This document shows, piece after piece, positions 8,999 to 17,096 of a stretch of DNA of 64,000 bases. Below the pieces are notes generated by a model, which saw nothing but the letters and a program-made list of their open reading frames with translations, did not search any database and was not told the origin of the DNA. Position 1 is the stretch's first letter; every line of letters begins with the position of its first letter. The stretch is from contig NZ_JBLZFY010000005.1 of assembly GCF_050753365.1 (NCBI RefSeq), forward strand, positions 1 to 64,000. The letters run 5' to 3'. Made by a program: the position numbers and the translations under genes. The DNA comes from Geminocystis sp050753365 (lineage in GTDB: Bacteria > Cyanobacteriota > Cyanobacteriia > Cyanobacteriales > Cyanobacteriaceae).

Positions 8999-9982
8999 AT
9001 GAGTTTATTATTATATCGCCCAAGACGTTTAAGACGTACAGAATCCCTTCGATCGATGGTACAAGAGAACCATTTAACCGTCAATGATTTGATTTATCCT
9101 ATCTTCGTCATGGAAGGAAAAAACATCAAACAAGAAATTCCCTCCATGCCTAACTGTTATCGCTATTCCCTCGACTTATTCTTAAAAGAAGTACAAGAAA
9201 TTTATGATTTGGGTATCAATTCGATCGCCCTTTTTCCCTTAATAGAACAAGAAAAGAAGGATAATAAAGGAAAAGAGAGCTACAATCCAGAAGGATTAGT
9301 ACAACGCACTGTAAGAGCGATTAAAGCCGAAATACCGCAAATAACAGTAATCACAGATATTGCCCTTGATCCTTACTCCCCTTACGGTCATGATGGTATT
9401 GTTAAAGATGGAGAGATATTGAATGATGAAACCGTAGAAGTCTTGGTAAAAATGGCACTATCCCACGCCGAAGCAGGAGCAGATATAGTCGCCCCTTCCG
9501 ATATGATGGATGGTAGAATAGGGGCAATTAGACAGGCATTAGACAAAGAGGGATGGATAAATACAGGAATCCTAGCCTATTCAGCAAAATACGCCTCAGC
9601 TTATTATGGACCTTTTCGGGATGCTTTAGAATCTGCCCCCCAGTTTGGGGATAAAAAAACCTATCAAATGGATTATGCCAACGGTAAAGAAGCGATTAAA
9701 GAAGTAGCCTTAGACATTAAAGAAGGTGCAGACATGGTAATGATTAAACCTGCTTTAGCCTACTTAGATATTATCAGACGGGTACGAGATTATACTAATT
9801 TACCCGTAGTTGCCTATAACGTTAGTGGAGAATATGCCATGATAAAAGCAGGTAGTCAAAGAGGATGGATTGATGAAGATAAGGTAGTGTTAGAAACCCT
9901 TACCAGTATGAAAAGAGCGGGTGCAGACTTGATTTTAACCTATTTTGCCAAACAAGTAGCCCAACAATTAAGCCAAAATTAA
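8999..9982 (+). CDS. hemB: Delta-aminolevulinic acid dehydratase (porphobilinogen synthase)
   Basis: 327 residues. It condenses two 5-aminolevulinate molecules to porphobilinogen at the start of heme and chlorophyll synthesis. Schiff-base lysines are visible in AYSAKYASAYYGPFR and MVMIKPALAYLD. At the zinc-site positions the sequence is ALDPYSPYGHD: Ala122, Asp124 and Asp132 replace the three cysteines of zinc enzymes, so this is the zinc-independent (Mg-type) form. A Zur-type box overlaps its promoter region, which fits a gene kept on or raised when zinc is scarce. Whether another hemB exists elsewhere cannot be seen. Confidence 0.95.
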   Translation: MSLLLYRPRRLRRTESLRSMVQENHLTVNDLIYPIFVMEGKNIKQEIPSMPNCYRYSLDLFLKEVQEIYDLGINSIALFPLIEQEKKDNKGKESYNPEGLVQRTVRAIKAEIPQITVITDIALDPYSPYGHDGIVKDGEILNDETVEVLVKMALSHAEAGADIVAPSDMMDGRIGAIRQALDKEGWINTGILAYSAKYASAYYGPFRDALESAPQFGDKKTYQMDYANGKEAIKEVALDIKEGADMVMIKPALAYLDIIRRVRDYTNLPVVAYNVSGEYAMIKAGSQRGWIDEDKVVLETLTSMKRAGADLILTYFAKQVAQQLSQN

Positions 9983-9987
9983 TTTAT

Positions 9988-10022
9988 TGTAGGTTGGGTT
10001 AAACGAAGTGCAACCCAACATT
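9988..10022. repeat. Half copy of the GTAGGTTGGGTT element
   Basis: TGTAGGTTGGGTT and CAACCCAACA form a hairpin right after hemB. It matches the left end of the 138-bp elements that flank hicBA near 28 kb, without the right half. It may act as the hemB terminator. Confidence 0.6.
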
Positions 10023-10058
10023 ATCAAAATTTTGTAGCACTATTACTTCCCATTTGAT

Positions 10059-10109
10059 TTATAGTAAGCATCCAGAGGGCTGATAAAGGCTAAAGCCATA
10101 ACTACAAAC
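10059..10109. repeat. Dispersed palindromic element (TATAGTAAGC...GGCTAAAGCC...ACTACAAAC)
   Basis: An imperfect inverted repeat of about 50 bp, with a second copy between two COG0523 genes at 21.24 kb. Elements with this GTAGTAAG/CTTACTAC, GGCTAAAGCC pattern are common in cyanobacterial intergenic DNA. Confidence 0.6.
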
Positions 10110-10111
10110 CT

Positions 10112-10846
10112 TTACCAAACTTTCGGTTGAAACTGGTTAGAATTAATAATAGTCATATTTTCTCCTGATGGAATCATCACAAATAAACCTTGAGAATAAG
10201 CATAATTAGCAACTTCATCCGTGACTACCATGGCTGCCACAGCACCCAATGCCCTCATATTTTGGTATCGTGGCATTAATCGTTTAAACTTTTCTAACCT
10301 TTGTAAATGTTCATCCACATCTCTTTGAGTCAATTTGCTTTTTACTTCTACCAATACCACTTCAGTATTATTTACTAATAATAAATCAATTTCTAAACCG
10401 CCTTCTTCTCTTTTTACTGCTACATCGGATTGTAATTCATGGACATCAATACCTCTTTCTTGAAACAAGCGTACAGCAGATGGACGTACTTGCCATTCCA
10501 CAAACTCCCCTAAACGATTTCCTAACTTTCCAATTTCTTGGCTTACTTGTTTAATTCTGCGATCGGTTTCTTGCATTCTGCGATCGGTTTCTTGCATTCT
10601 GCGATCGGTTTCTTGCATTCTGCGATCGGTTTCTTGAGATTGTTGTTTAAGGATACGTTCGGTTTCTTGAGATTGTTGTTTAAGAATACGCTCCGTTTCT
10701 TGAGATTGTTGTTTAAGGATACGCTCTGTTTCTTGGAAACGTCTTTCTGTTTCTTGAGATTGTTCTTTGATAACACGCTCCGTTTCTTTTTGGGCGGCTA
10801 TTAATTCACCTAATAATTGCCAAACTTCTTCTGCTGTATTTACCAT
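10112..10846 (-). CDS. DUF3782-type protein, coiled coil plus PD-(D/E)XK-like domain
   Basis: 244 residues. Residues 20-105 are heptad/undecad repeats: four copies of an ETERILKQQSQ-type unit and four of ETDRRMQ, a predicted coiled coil. Residues 115-240 have a nuclease-like core (GGLEIDLLLVNNTEVVLVEVKSK) that fits the D...ExK pattern of PD-(D/E)XK folds. The ETDRRMQ block is encoded by near-perfect 21-nt DNA repeats, each holding CGATCG, so its length may vary between strains. Such proteins are frequent in cyanobacteria and their role is unknown. It is convergent with hemB. Confidence 0.7.
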   Translation of the reverse strand: MVNTAEEVWQLLGELIAAQKETERVIKEQSQETERRFQETERILKQQSQETERILKQQSQETERILKQQSQETDRRMQETDRRMQETDRRMQETDRRIKQVSQEIGKLGNRLGEFVEWQVRPSAVRLFQERGIDVHELQSDVAVKREEGGLEIDLLLVNNTEVVLVEVKSKLTQRDVDEHLQRLEKFKRLMPRYQNMRALGAVAAMVVTDEVANYAYSQGLFVMIPSGENMTIINSNQFQPKVW

Positions 10847-10955
10847 ATTTTTATTACATGGATTCTTTCTCTACCTAAAATTATACTTAATTTTCCGAAA
10901 TAGTTCGATCGAGCCTTATAACCGAAAAGAGATACATAACCCCTTGTCAAAATTT

Positions 10956-10972
10956 ATGATAACGATTATCAT
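10956..10972. promoter_or_regulatory. Zur-type box upstream of folE
   Basis: ATGATAAC-G-ATTATCAT differs from the hemB box at one position and lies 27 nt before the folE start. Confidence 0.78.
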
Positions 10973-10999
10973 TTTAATTAGTCTCATCATCAAAAAAAT

Positions 11000-11653
11000 A
11001 TGACATATACGGAATCTTCTCTCATCAAGTCGGCTAATTCTTTCGTACCTAATCTCATCACGGAATCTCAACCCCCCGTCACCGAAGCGGATATGATTCA
11101 AGCCGTTAGAACATTGTTACTAGGTTTAGGGGAAAATCCCGATCGAGAAGGATTAATAGATACCCCTAAAAGGGTAGTAAAAGCCTTAAAGTTTCTCACT
11201 TCTGGTTATAATCAATCCCTCGATGAATTGTTAAACGGTGCAGTATTTCACGAAAACGCCAATGAAATGGTATTAGTCAGAGATATTAACTTATTTAGCT
11301 CCTGTGAACATCATATACTACCTATTTTAGGTAGGGCGCACGTCGCCTATATTCCTAATGGTAAAGTTATTGGCTTATCAAAAATTGCGCGTATTTGCGA
11401 AATGTATGCCAGACGATTGCAAGTGCAAGAGCGTTTAACTGCTCAAATCGCCGATGCTTTACAAGGATTATTGCAACCTCAAGGGGTAGCAGTGGTTATC
11501 GAAGCAACTCATATGTGTATGGTAATGAGAGGAGTGCAAAAACCCGGTTCTTGGACTTCGACAAGTGCATTACGAGGGGTATTTAATGATGACGCAAAAA
11601 CTCGTCAAGAATTTATGAATTTAATTCAACATCGCCCCACTTTTAACAGTTAA
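11000..11653 (+). CDS. folE: GTP cyclohydrolase I, zinc type (FolE1)
   Basis: 217 residues. It converts GTP to 7,8-dihydroneopterin triphosphate for folate and pterin synthesis. Zinc ligands Cys102 and His105 (SSCEHH) and Cys173 (THMCM) are all present, so this is the zinc-dependent IA enzyme, not the zinc-independent IB form. It follows a Zur-type box and is transcribed ahead of a COG0523 GTPase, which suggests a zinc enzyme made together with a putative metal-delivery partner. The first 30 residues are a variable extension. Confidence 0.94.
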   Translation: MTYTESSLIKSANSFVPNLITESQPPVTEADMIQAVRTLLLGLGENPDREGLIDTPKRVVKALKFLTSGYNQSLDELLNGAVFHENANEMVLVRDINLFSSCEHHILPILGRAHVAYIPNGKVIGLSKIARICEMYARRLQVQERLTAQIADALQGLLQPQGVAVVIEATHMCMVMRGVQKPGSWTSTSALRGVFNDDAKTRQEFMNLIQHRPTFNS

Positions 11654-11730
11654 TGGTGTAGGGTATTGGGATGAGGGGATGAGGGGATGAGGAGAGAAGG
11701 GGAAAAAAAATTACTGAGTTTTCTATTTTC

Positions 11731-11771
11731 CTTTCTTAATTCTTAATTCTTAATTCTTAATTTTTAATTCT
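11731..11771. repeat. Heptanucleotide array (TTCTTAA)n
   Basis: Five or so tandem TTCTTAA/TTTTTAA units, the reverse complement of the GAATTAA-type arrays, lie between folE and the COG0523 gene after a GGATGAGG triplet repeat (11670-11694). Confidence 0.75.
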
Positions 11772-11778
11772 TATATTT

Positions 11779-12795
11779 ATGAATAATTTAATTTTACCAA
11801 AAAGAGGCTTACCAGTCACTATTATTACTGGTTTTTTAGGTAGTGGCAAAACCACTTTACTTAATCATATTCTTACGAATAATCAAGATTTGAAAGTAGC
11901 AATTTTAGTTAATGAATTTGGTGATATTGATATTGATAGTCAGTTATTAATTTCTACTGATGATAATATGTTAAGTCTTAGTAATGGTTGTATTTGTTGC
12001 ACCATAAATGATGATTTAATGGATACGGTTTTTCAAGTTTTAGAAAGTGATAAAAAAATTGATTATTTAATTGTTGAAACTACGGGAGTAGCTGATCCTT
12101 TACCCATAGTTTTAACTTTTTTAAGTCCAGAGTTACGAGATTTAATTCGTCTTGATTCGGTGTTAACTTTAATTGATGCAGAAAATTTTACGGCGGAACA
12201 TTTTGAGAGTGATGCCGCTTTAAAACAGGTAATTTATGGAGATATTATTTTATTAAATAAGGTTGATTTAGTCACTGAAGATAAGATAAAAGCCTTAGAA
12301 AGTGATATTTTTTGTATCAAAAAAGGTGCTAATATTTTACACACTGAATATGGTAAAGTACCCTTACCTTTAATTTTGGATATTGATATAAGTAAACCTA
12401 CTAATTATCCTTCGGAATCTGTTACTAATTCTCATGATCATAACCATCATCATCACGAACATGATCACCATCATAACCATGATCATCACCATTCTAATCA
12501 TTTAGAAGTAGATGGTTTTATGTCTATTTCTGTAGAGTTCGATCGAGCCTTTCATGTGGACAAATTTCAGAATTTTATTACTGATAATATCATGAATCAA
12601 GTATTTAGAGCAAAAGGAATTTTATGGTTTGCTGAAAGTGGATTAAAACATATTTTTCAACTAAGCGGAAAGCGCTATGATATTGATACAGAAGAATGGC
12701 AAAATAACCCTAAAAATCAGTTAGTGATGATAGGAAGAAATCTGGATGAAAATAAATTAAAAGAGAAACTCAAACAATGTTTAATTAATTCGTAA
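11779..12795 (+). CDS. COG0523 (CobW/ZNG-type) GTPase, His-rich
   Basis: 338 residues. The G domain has the P-loop GFLGSGKTT (18-26), the metal-binding C71-I-C73-C74 motif that defines COG0523, ETTG and the LNKVD guanine motif. A His-rich linker at 219-241 (about 14 His with Asp and Asn) precedes the CobW C-terminal domain (VFRAKGILWF). COG0523 proteins are GTP-driven metal chaperones; this location, after folE and its Zur-type box, points to zinc. A separate client cannot be named with certainty, though FolE is the obvious candidate. It is the first of four intact paralogues in the window. Confidence 0.9.
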   Translation: MNNLILPKRGLPVTIITGFLGSGKTTLLNHILTNNQDLKVAILVNEFGDIDIDSQLLISTDDNMLSLSNGCICCTINDDLMDTVFQVLESDKKIDYLIVETTGVADPLPIVLTFLSPELRDLIRLDSVLTLIDAENFTAEHFESDAALKQVIYGDIILLNKVDLVTEDKIKALESDIFCIKKGANILHTEYGKVPLPLILDIDISKPTNYPSESVTNSHDHNHHHHEHDHHHNHDHHHSNHLEVDGFMSISVEFDRAFHVDKFQNFITDNIMNQVFRAKGILWFAESGLKHIFQLSGKRYDIDTEEWQNNPKNQLVMIGRNLDENKLKEKLKQCLINS

Positions 12796-12833
12796 TCAGT
12801 AATTTTCTAAAATATAATTTTCATAAAAAGAAT

Positions 12834-13595
12834 ATGATAACAGCAGTAATGGGTAACTTTGGGGTAGGAAAAACCTATTGGATAAAACAACAAATAAAAG
12901 AGAATAATGACGATAGTTATTATTTTAGTCCGCAAACTCAAACTTTTCCTATTGATGGTGCTTTTTTACAAAGTTTTTTCCCTGATTTATCAATTACTGA
13001 TTTAGAATCTCCCACCGAATTATTAAAGTTAGCCCAAAAAAATGATATTTATGTAGAAATTCCTGAATATCTGGATTTAAAAGCAATTCTTCCTCTTTTA
13101 TCAGCTTTAAATTGTCAAAAAATTGCCATAGTTAGCAAAGACGAAAATCAACAAAAATGGCAAGGATTAGCAGATAAAATTATTGTTAATCAAGAAGTAA
13201 TAATTAAGGATAATTTAAACTCTTTTTCTAATTTACAAATACATCGAGCCGGTTTAACCCAAGAAGTGGTAGATTTTGCCAGTTTAGAGACTTTTTGGCA
13301 AGAATTAACTCAAGGTGCTTATGGTGATATTCTTCGGGCTAAAGGTATATTTAATATTATGGATGGTCAATGTGTTTATGGTGAATATTTGCACAATGGC
13401 TATAATCCCGAATTTTATCCTTTAAATTTATCATTATCTTTAGAAGGCAGACCAACTCATTTTAGCGGTTTAGAAATTATTGGTTGTAATTTAGAAAAAC
13501 AAGCCATTGCTGACACCTTGGGGGATTTTTGCCTTGAGGATTCTGCGGTTTATTTCTATCAACAACAAGTCAAAGAGTCTTTAGGAGAATTGTAA
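12834..13595 (+). CDS. Degenerate COG0523-like protein lacking the CxCC motif
   Basis: 253 residues. It keeps a P-loop (GNFGVGKTYW) at residues 7-16, then a shortened middle in which YVEIPE sits where the ETTG region would be and IVSKDE resembles a decayed NKxD. It ends in a segment (GDILRAKGIFNIMDG) very like the CobW C-terminal domain. The CxCC metal motif and the His-rich linker are absent. It lies 38 nt after the His-rich COG0523 gene in the apparent folE operon. It may be a partner or regulatory subunit of a metal chaperone; that role is inference. Confidence 0.65.
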   Translation: MITAVMGNFGVGKTYWIKQQIKENNDDSYYFSPQTQTFPIDGAFLQSFFPDLSITDLESPTELLKLAQKNDIYVEIPEYLDLKAILPLLSALNCQKIAIVSKDENQQKWQGLADKIIVNQEVIIKDNLNSFSNLQIHRAGLTQEVVDFASLETFWQELTQGAYGDILRAKGIFNIMDGQCVYGEYLHNGYNPEFYPLNLSLSLEGRPTHFSGLEIIGCNLEKQAIADTLGDFCLEDSAVYFYQQQVKESLGEL

Positions 13596-14099
13596 TATCA
13601 AAATAGATAATAGCTGAATGTACCTAATTTCCCGATAGAATTTGAGATTAAATAACTTCTGAGTTTTTCTCATGGGAGGAAGGTGGAAATTCAGCCCATT
13701 TTCTGCATATTTGCTGATAACATTGAGGGGGAGTAATGGGAAGGTTTTTGAGATAAAAAAAGTAACTTGATTAAACGATTCTAGTAATAAAATAATTTCT
13801 GTAGCTGGATTATAGTTATCCACTGCTTCGAGAATGTGGGCACTCATAAAGTGATGTTGTAAAATTACCGTATCGGGAGTGGCTAACCAAGCATTCAAGA
13901 AAGGTGTTAACCGATTTCGGGAAACAAAATGAGTTTTAAATGTCTCTCCTGTAATCCCCATAGAAGGAGAATTAGTACTACAAGTAATTACTCCCCTAGA
14001 AGCTGTTAAATAACCTGCCCAAGCGTTATAACCGATCGCCACAAGGTTGGTAGCGATCAAGTTTTCTTGCCAGTTCAATAAATTGGGGTTATTGTTCAT
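13581..14099 (-). CDS. Hypothetical protein, probable 1-nt frameshift
   Basis: Unrecognised family. The first 110 residues look protein-like (NSPSMGITGETFKTHF, LQHHFMSAHILEAVDNY). At a run of seven T on the coding strand (13755-13761) the open frame continues into a hydrophobic, unlikely tail that overlaps the upstream gene's 3' end. One additional T would instead give YLKNLPITPPQCYQQICRKW and a stop at 13648, leaving a normal gap to the neighbour. A real mutation, slippage or a sequence error could explain this. It lies between the degenerate COG0523 gene and metE, 12 nt after metE's stop. Confidence 0.6.
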   Translation of the reverse strand: MNNNPNLLNWQENLIATNLVAIGYNAWAGYLTASRGVITCSTNSPSMGITGETFKTHFVSRNRLTPFLNAWLATPDTVILQHHFMSAHILEAVDNYNPATEIILLLESFNQVTFFISKTFPLLPLNVISKYAENGLNFHLPPMRKTQKLFNLKFYREIRYIQLLSILILQFS

Positions 14100-14111
14100 T
14101 GAAAAGAATAG

Positions 14112-16343
14112 TTATAAACTCTCGGTTTTTTCTCGGATAAGTTTTGTGGCTTCCACCATATTTTTTAAAGCTGGAATGACCTCCTCCCAACGGCGAGTTT
14201 TTAAGCCACAATCAGGATTCACCCAAATTTGTTTTAAGGGTAAATTGCTAATACCTTCTTGTAATTGTTGCGCCATTTGCTCGGTAGAAGGTACAACAGG
14301 GCTATGAATATCGTAAACGCCATTACCGATTTGATGAGCATAACCTGCCTCTGTCACTTCCTCCAGAGTTCGATTATTACTACGACTATTTTCGATGGAA
14401 ATAACATCAGCATCGAGTCTTTCAATATCTTTAATAATATCACCAAACTCTGAATAACACATATGAGTATGAATTTGAGTGGCAGGATTGGCGATCGCCG
14501 TTGAGAGACGAAAAGCATCCACAGCCCAAGCCAAATAATTACTCCAACGCTCTTGTTTAAGGGGTAATCCTTCCCTGAATGCGGGCTCATCTACTTGAAT
14601 CACCTTTGCACCAGCTTTTTCTAAATCGGCTACTTCTTCTCTTAATGCTAAAGCAATTTGAAAGGCTTGATCTTGTCGAGAAATATCTGTACGAGGAAAT
14701 GACCAGTTTAAGATTGTCACAGGACCTGTTAACATACCTTTAACGGGTTTAGTGGTTAAGGATTGCGCTACCTCAAATTCTCTGATAGTCATAGGTTCAG
14801 GACGTGCTATGTCCCCAAAAATAATGGGCGGACGAACATAACGACTACCGTAACTTTGTACCCAACCATGTTCAGTAAAGGCAAATCCTGACAATTGTTG
14901 ACCAAAATATTCTACCATGTCCGTACGTTCAAATTCCCCATGCACTAACACATCAAGACCAATGTCTTCTTGAAGTTTAATACATTCAGCAATATGATGA
15001 TCGATCGCATCTTCGTATTGTTGCTGTGTCAATTCTCCTCGTTTATATTTTACTCGCAACTGTCTCACTTCAGAAGTTTGGGGGAAAGAGCCGATGGTGG
15101 TAGTGGGTAACATCGGTAAAGGTAACTGTTTTTCAAGGCGCTCTAAATAAGATAAAGTGCGATCAAAATCGTTAGTTTTCAAATTGGTGAGCTTATGGGC
15201 GACATTTTCAGAATAAGGGCTAAATTCTTTAAATATTTGCCATTGTGCGTCAATTTCATCGTAAAAACTTTGATTATCAGCTTCAGAAAGCATTTTTACC
15301 TCCCTTAATTTTTGTTGAGCAAAACTCAACACATTTCTTAAAGGTTCGGCTAAATTAACCTCTTTTTGAGCATCAAGGGGAACAAATTGCAAAGATGCAG
15401 AAGGTTGAATACTAATATTAGTCGTAATTTCTTGAATTTGGTGTAAGGTTGAAATCACAGATTGAGGGCGAATTTTCCAGACATTTCGCGCATCGATAAT
15501 ACCAACTCCTAACCGTTTATCTTCAGGAAAACCACCTATTTTCAATAAATCCAGATTATTCCCCCTCGTAAAGTCTAAACTAATAGCCTGTACTGGTAAA
15601 TTAATTACCCAGCTATAATTTGCACCCAAATCTTCAAAATAAGTAACAAGGTTAATGGGTAAACCAATGTTAGCTAATTCATGATAAGTGGTGAGGATAG
15701 CTTCTTTTAATTCTGAGGTTTCCTTAGTAACTAAAATTGGCTCATGAAACTGTACTTCTTCGATACCATATTCTTTGAGTTGAGTTAATAAATCACCATA
15801 AAGAGGTAATAACTTCTCCAGATTTTCTTGCAAACTCCCTTCTTTTCTACTCAATTCTAATAAAGTGACAGGGCTTAAAATGACAGGATTTGAGCGTTTA
15901 CCGAGGATGAGTTGCGATCGCCTTACCTTGGCTAGAAAATCGTCAAAATTAGCTTGGGGTTGGCAATCAGAGCTAATTTCAGGCACTAAATAATGATAAT
16001 TAGTATCAAACCATTTAGTCATTTCAAGGGCTGGAATACCATCAACACCTCTACCCATAGCAAAATATTGTTTTAAACCCGTCAAAGACTGAAAACGATT
16101 AGGAATCAAACCTAAACGCACACACCAATCTAAAACATGATCATAAAACGTCATATCACCTACTGCAATGCGATCGATTCCTGCCTCTAATTGTCTTTGC
16201 CAATTGGCAGTTTCTACAGATTCAATGGTGTGAATTAAAGCATCAGCTTCTAATTTTCCAGCCCAAAAACCTTCGAGCGCTTTTTTTACCTCTCGTTTTT
16301 GTCCGATACGAGGATAACCTAACGTTCCTGTTGTAATTGTCAT
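14112..16343 (-). CDS. metE: Cobalamin-independent methionine synthase
   Basis: 743 residues, close to the 753 of E. coli MetE. It transfers a methyl group from methyltetrahydropteroyl-glutamate to homocysteine. The N-terminal barrel begins TTGTLGYPRIG. The catalytic C-terminal half carries the zinc ligands His and Cys in HTHMCYSEF and a late Cys in NPDCGLKTR. It is one of the largest zinc users in a bacterial cell, which makes its place in a zinc island notable. A cobalamin riboswitch on the same strand about 470 nt upstream suggests repression when B12 allows the MetH route. Confidence 0.95.
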   Translation of the reverse strand: MTITTGTLGYPRIGQKREVKKALEGFWAGKLEADALIHTIESVETANWQRQLEAGIDRIAVGDMTFYDHVLDWCVRLGLIPNRFQSLTGLKQYFAMGRGVDGIPALEMTKWFDTNYHYLVPEISSDCQPQANFDDFLAKVRRSQLILGKRSNPVILSPVTLLELSRKEGSLQENLEKLLPLYGDLLTQLKEYGIEEVQFHEPILVTKETSELKEAILTTYHELANIGLPINLVTYFEDLGANYSWVINLPVQAISLDFTRGNNLDLLKIGGFPEDKRLGVGIIDARNVWKIRPQSVISTLHQIQEITTNISIQPSASLQFVPLDAQKEVNLAEPLRNVLSFAQQKLREVKMLSEADNQSFYDEIDAQWQIFKEFSPYSENVAHKLTNLKTNDFDRTLSYLERLEKQLPLPMLPTTTIGSFPQTSEVRQLRVKYKRGELTQQQYEDAIDHHIAECIKLQEDIGLDVLVHGEFERTDMVEYFGQQLSGFAFTEHGWVQSYGSRYVRPPIIFGDIARPEPMTIREFEVAQSLTTKPVKGMLTGPVTILNWSFPRTDISRQDQAFQIALALREEVADLEKAGAKVIQVDEPAFREGLPLKQERWSNYLAWAVDAFRLSTAIANPATQIHTHMCYSEFGDIIKDIERLDADVISIENSRSNNRTLEEVTEAGYAHQIGNGVYDIHSPVVPSTEQMAQQLQEGISNLPLKQIWVNPDCGLKTRRWEEVIPALKNMVEATKLIREKTESL

Positions 16344-16811
16344 CTTGATTAATATTCTAATTATGATAAACTTGAAAAAAAAGTCATGGTAAGATTGACC
16401 GCCTTTTATTGTTTAAAGCAGTAGTGTCCGAATAGTTTTAGTTGATAGCAAGTATTACTCCCCTAACAAAAACCTTGATTTGTATAAAATAAGGCTACGA
16501 AAAATTATGATCACAACAACTGCTAAAATTTTTGTGATCAGTCATTCAACCAAATTTATATAAATTCCATCAAAGTGAATGAAGACTATATGCCAAGATA
16601 GAACGTACCCATAATTGAGGGTTAGGGATAAAGAACTATTTTTTGTGTAAGGCTTATAAGCTATTGACCGATGAAAATAAGTTAGAATTGACGTTGACAC
16701 GAAGAACGGACTCAACTCTTAATTTATTACATCTTTAACCCAAAAAGTAGCTACTCATAATTTAGCCACACATCGGTAAAAAATACGATCGAAAAAAATA
16801 TTGAAGACACC
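16344..16811 (-). other. Long metE leader with terminator-like hairpin
   Basis: No gene is visible in these 470 bases between metE and its riboswitch. A perfect 9-bp stem (TGATCACAA 16508-16516, TTGTGATCA 16532-16540) is followed, read on the minus strand, by TAATTTTT, so it could terminate the leader transcript. Another T-run (minus strand, near 16795-16801) lies just after the riboswitch without an obvious strong stem. Confidence 0.45.
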
Positions 16812-17012
16812 ATCATCTGTACCTCGCAGATAAATAAAATAACATGGTTGAGTATCGGTGGGCATTCTGACTAATGAGACTTTGCTCAATCACAGTTGCG
16901 GGACAGCGTCGGATTTTAACCGGACTTTCCCCCTTACGTTCGATGGAAGTGACCCATCAAAACCGATGACTTAAATTATATCAGAGTTTATGTAATTTTG
17001 GCAATAATTTTT
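16812..17012 (-). promoter_or_regulatory. Cobalamin riboswitch, copy 1 (metE leader)
   Basis: Read on the minus strand, the segment contains the B12-box core (GACGCTGTCCCGCAACTGTGA), the GGGGGAAAGTCCGG entry, a closing GTCAGAATGCCCACCGAT that pairs with the ATCGGTTTTGATGGGT start, and a downstream hairpin ATCTG-CGAGGTA-CAGAT of the kind that makes the kissing loop. The next gene in this direction is metE, a typical cobalamin-repressed target. The unit is repeated almost unchanged 1,894 bp upstream. Confidence 0.92.
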
Positions 17013-17096
17013 TTGCTCACAGGAATTAAGCATTTTTCTCTAAAGTCAAACAGGGGAAAAATTCCCCCATTAGTCTGAAAATAACGATAAAAATTT

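Noticed and set aside
10538..10804. Antisense open frames within the DUF3782 gene
   Set aside because: They mirror the internal coding repeats and show no independent coding features.
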